Below, one piece after another: positions 5,822 through 5,915 of a DNA stretch of 5,915 nucleotides. The position numbers were made by a program, and so were the translations under genes. The stretch comes from Gammaproteobacteria bacterium (GTDB lineage: Bacteria; Pseudomonadota; Gammaproteobacteria; Arenicellales; UBA868): assembly GCA_003529705.1 (NCBI GenBank), contig DPVA01000135.1:1-5915 (forward strand). The letters are read 5' to 3'. Position 1 is the first letter of the stretch. Each line of letters starts with the position of its first letter. Below the pieces are notes generated by a model. The model did no database searches. It saw only the letters and a program-made list of their open reading frames with translations, and was not told the DNA's origin.

Positions 5822-5915
5822 TAGTCACCCACCTTCAGGACTGATAAGAACGCTTCCTGTGGAATCGAGACTGAGCCAATCTGTTTCATTCTTTTCTTTC
5901 CTTCTTTTTGTTTTT
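5821..5915 (-). CDS. lepA: LepA (EF4) C-terminal end, 5' part outside the window
   Basis: Only the last 30 codons and the stop are in the window. I translated them by hand: a basic stretch [13 protein letters not shown] is followed by [17 protein letters not shown] and TAA. This matches the conserved end of LepA (elongation factor 4), where E. coli has KEGKKRMKQ and IPQEAFLAIL at the same place. LepA is a ribosome-binding translational GTPase. Its basic C-terminal domain contacts the ribosome. The stop overlaps the lepB start by one base, as expected for the lepA-lepB pair. Confidence 0.93.
   Translation of the reverse strand, partial: KQKEGKKRMKQIGSVSIPQEAFLSVLKVGD

Overview
The window looks like a chromosomal segment of a gammaproteobacterium. 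It holds the gene order lepA–lepB–rnc–era–recO–pdxJ, all on the minus strand and tightly packed, which is the classic gammaproteobacterial signal-peptidase/RNase III/Era operon. It also has a 91-residue YggX, the same length as in Escherichia coli. The sequence does not let me name a genus. There are no mobile elements, CRISPR arrays, tRNA or rRNA genes, and nearly every base is coding.

Layout, right to left in the direction of transcription. The last 30 codons of lepA (5821-5915) run into lepB (5039-5821) through a TAATG stop/start overlap. After 11 bp comes rnc (4359-5027, TTG start). era (3455-4378) starts with GTG inside the end of rnc. recO (2672-3439) follows after 15 bp, and pdxJ (1933-2655) follows with a good Shine-Dalgarno. 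acpS, the next gene in E. coli, is absent. Instead yggX (1655-1930, plus strand) converges on pdxJ with only 2 bp between the stop codons.

Left of this, yggX is divergent from a HesB/IscA-type iron-sulfur carrier gene (1171-1539, minus). The 115-bp spacer between them carries overlapping inverted repeats. The carrier gene is followed by a likely intrinsic terminator (1128-1160). Then comes a truncated ATP-grasp ligase gene (1-1098, minus, GTG start) that runs off the left edge and has no complete reading frame in the window.

How the genes fit together: the right two thirds is a housekeeping operon for translation (LepA), protein export (LepB), RNA processing and ribosome maturation (RNase III, Era), recombinational repair (RecO) and vitamin B6 synthesis (PdxJ). 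The centre-left pairs an Fe(II)/Fe-S protection protein with an Fe-S carrier across one control region. The ATP-grasp enzyme belongs to a family whose substrates are mostly unknown and is the least explained gene here. I found no convincing new multi-gene system. The points most worth a second look are the ATP-grasp gene, the unusual cysteine tail of the Fe-S carrier, and the divergent control region.
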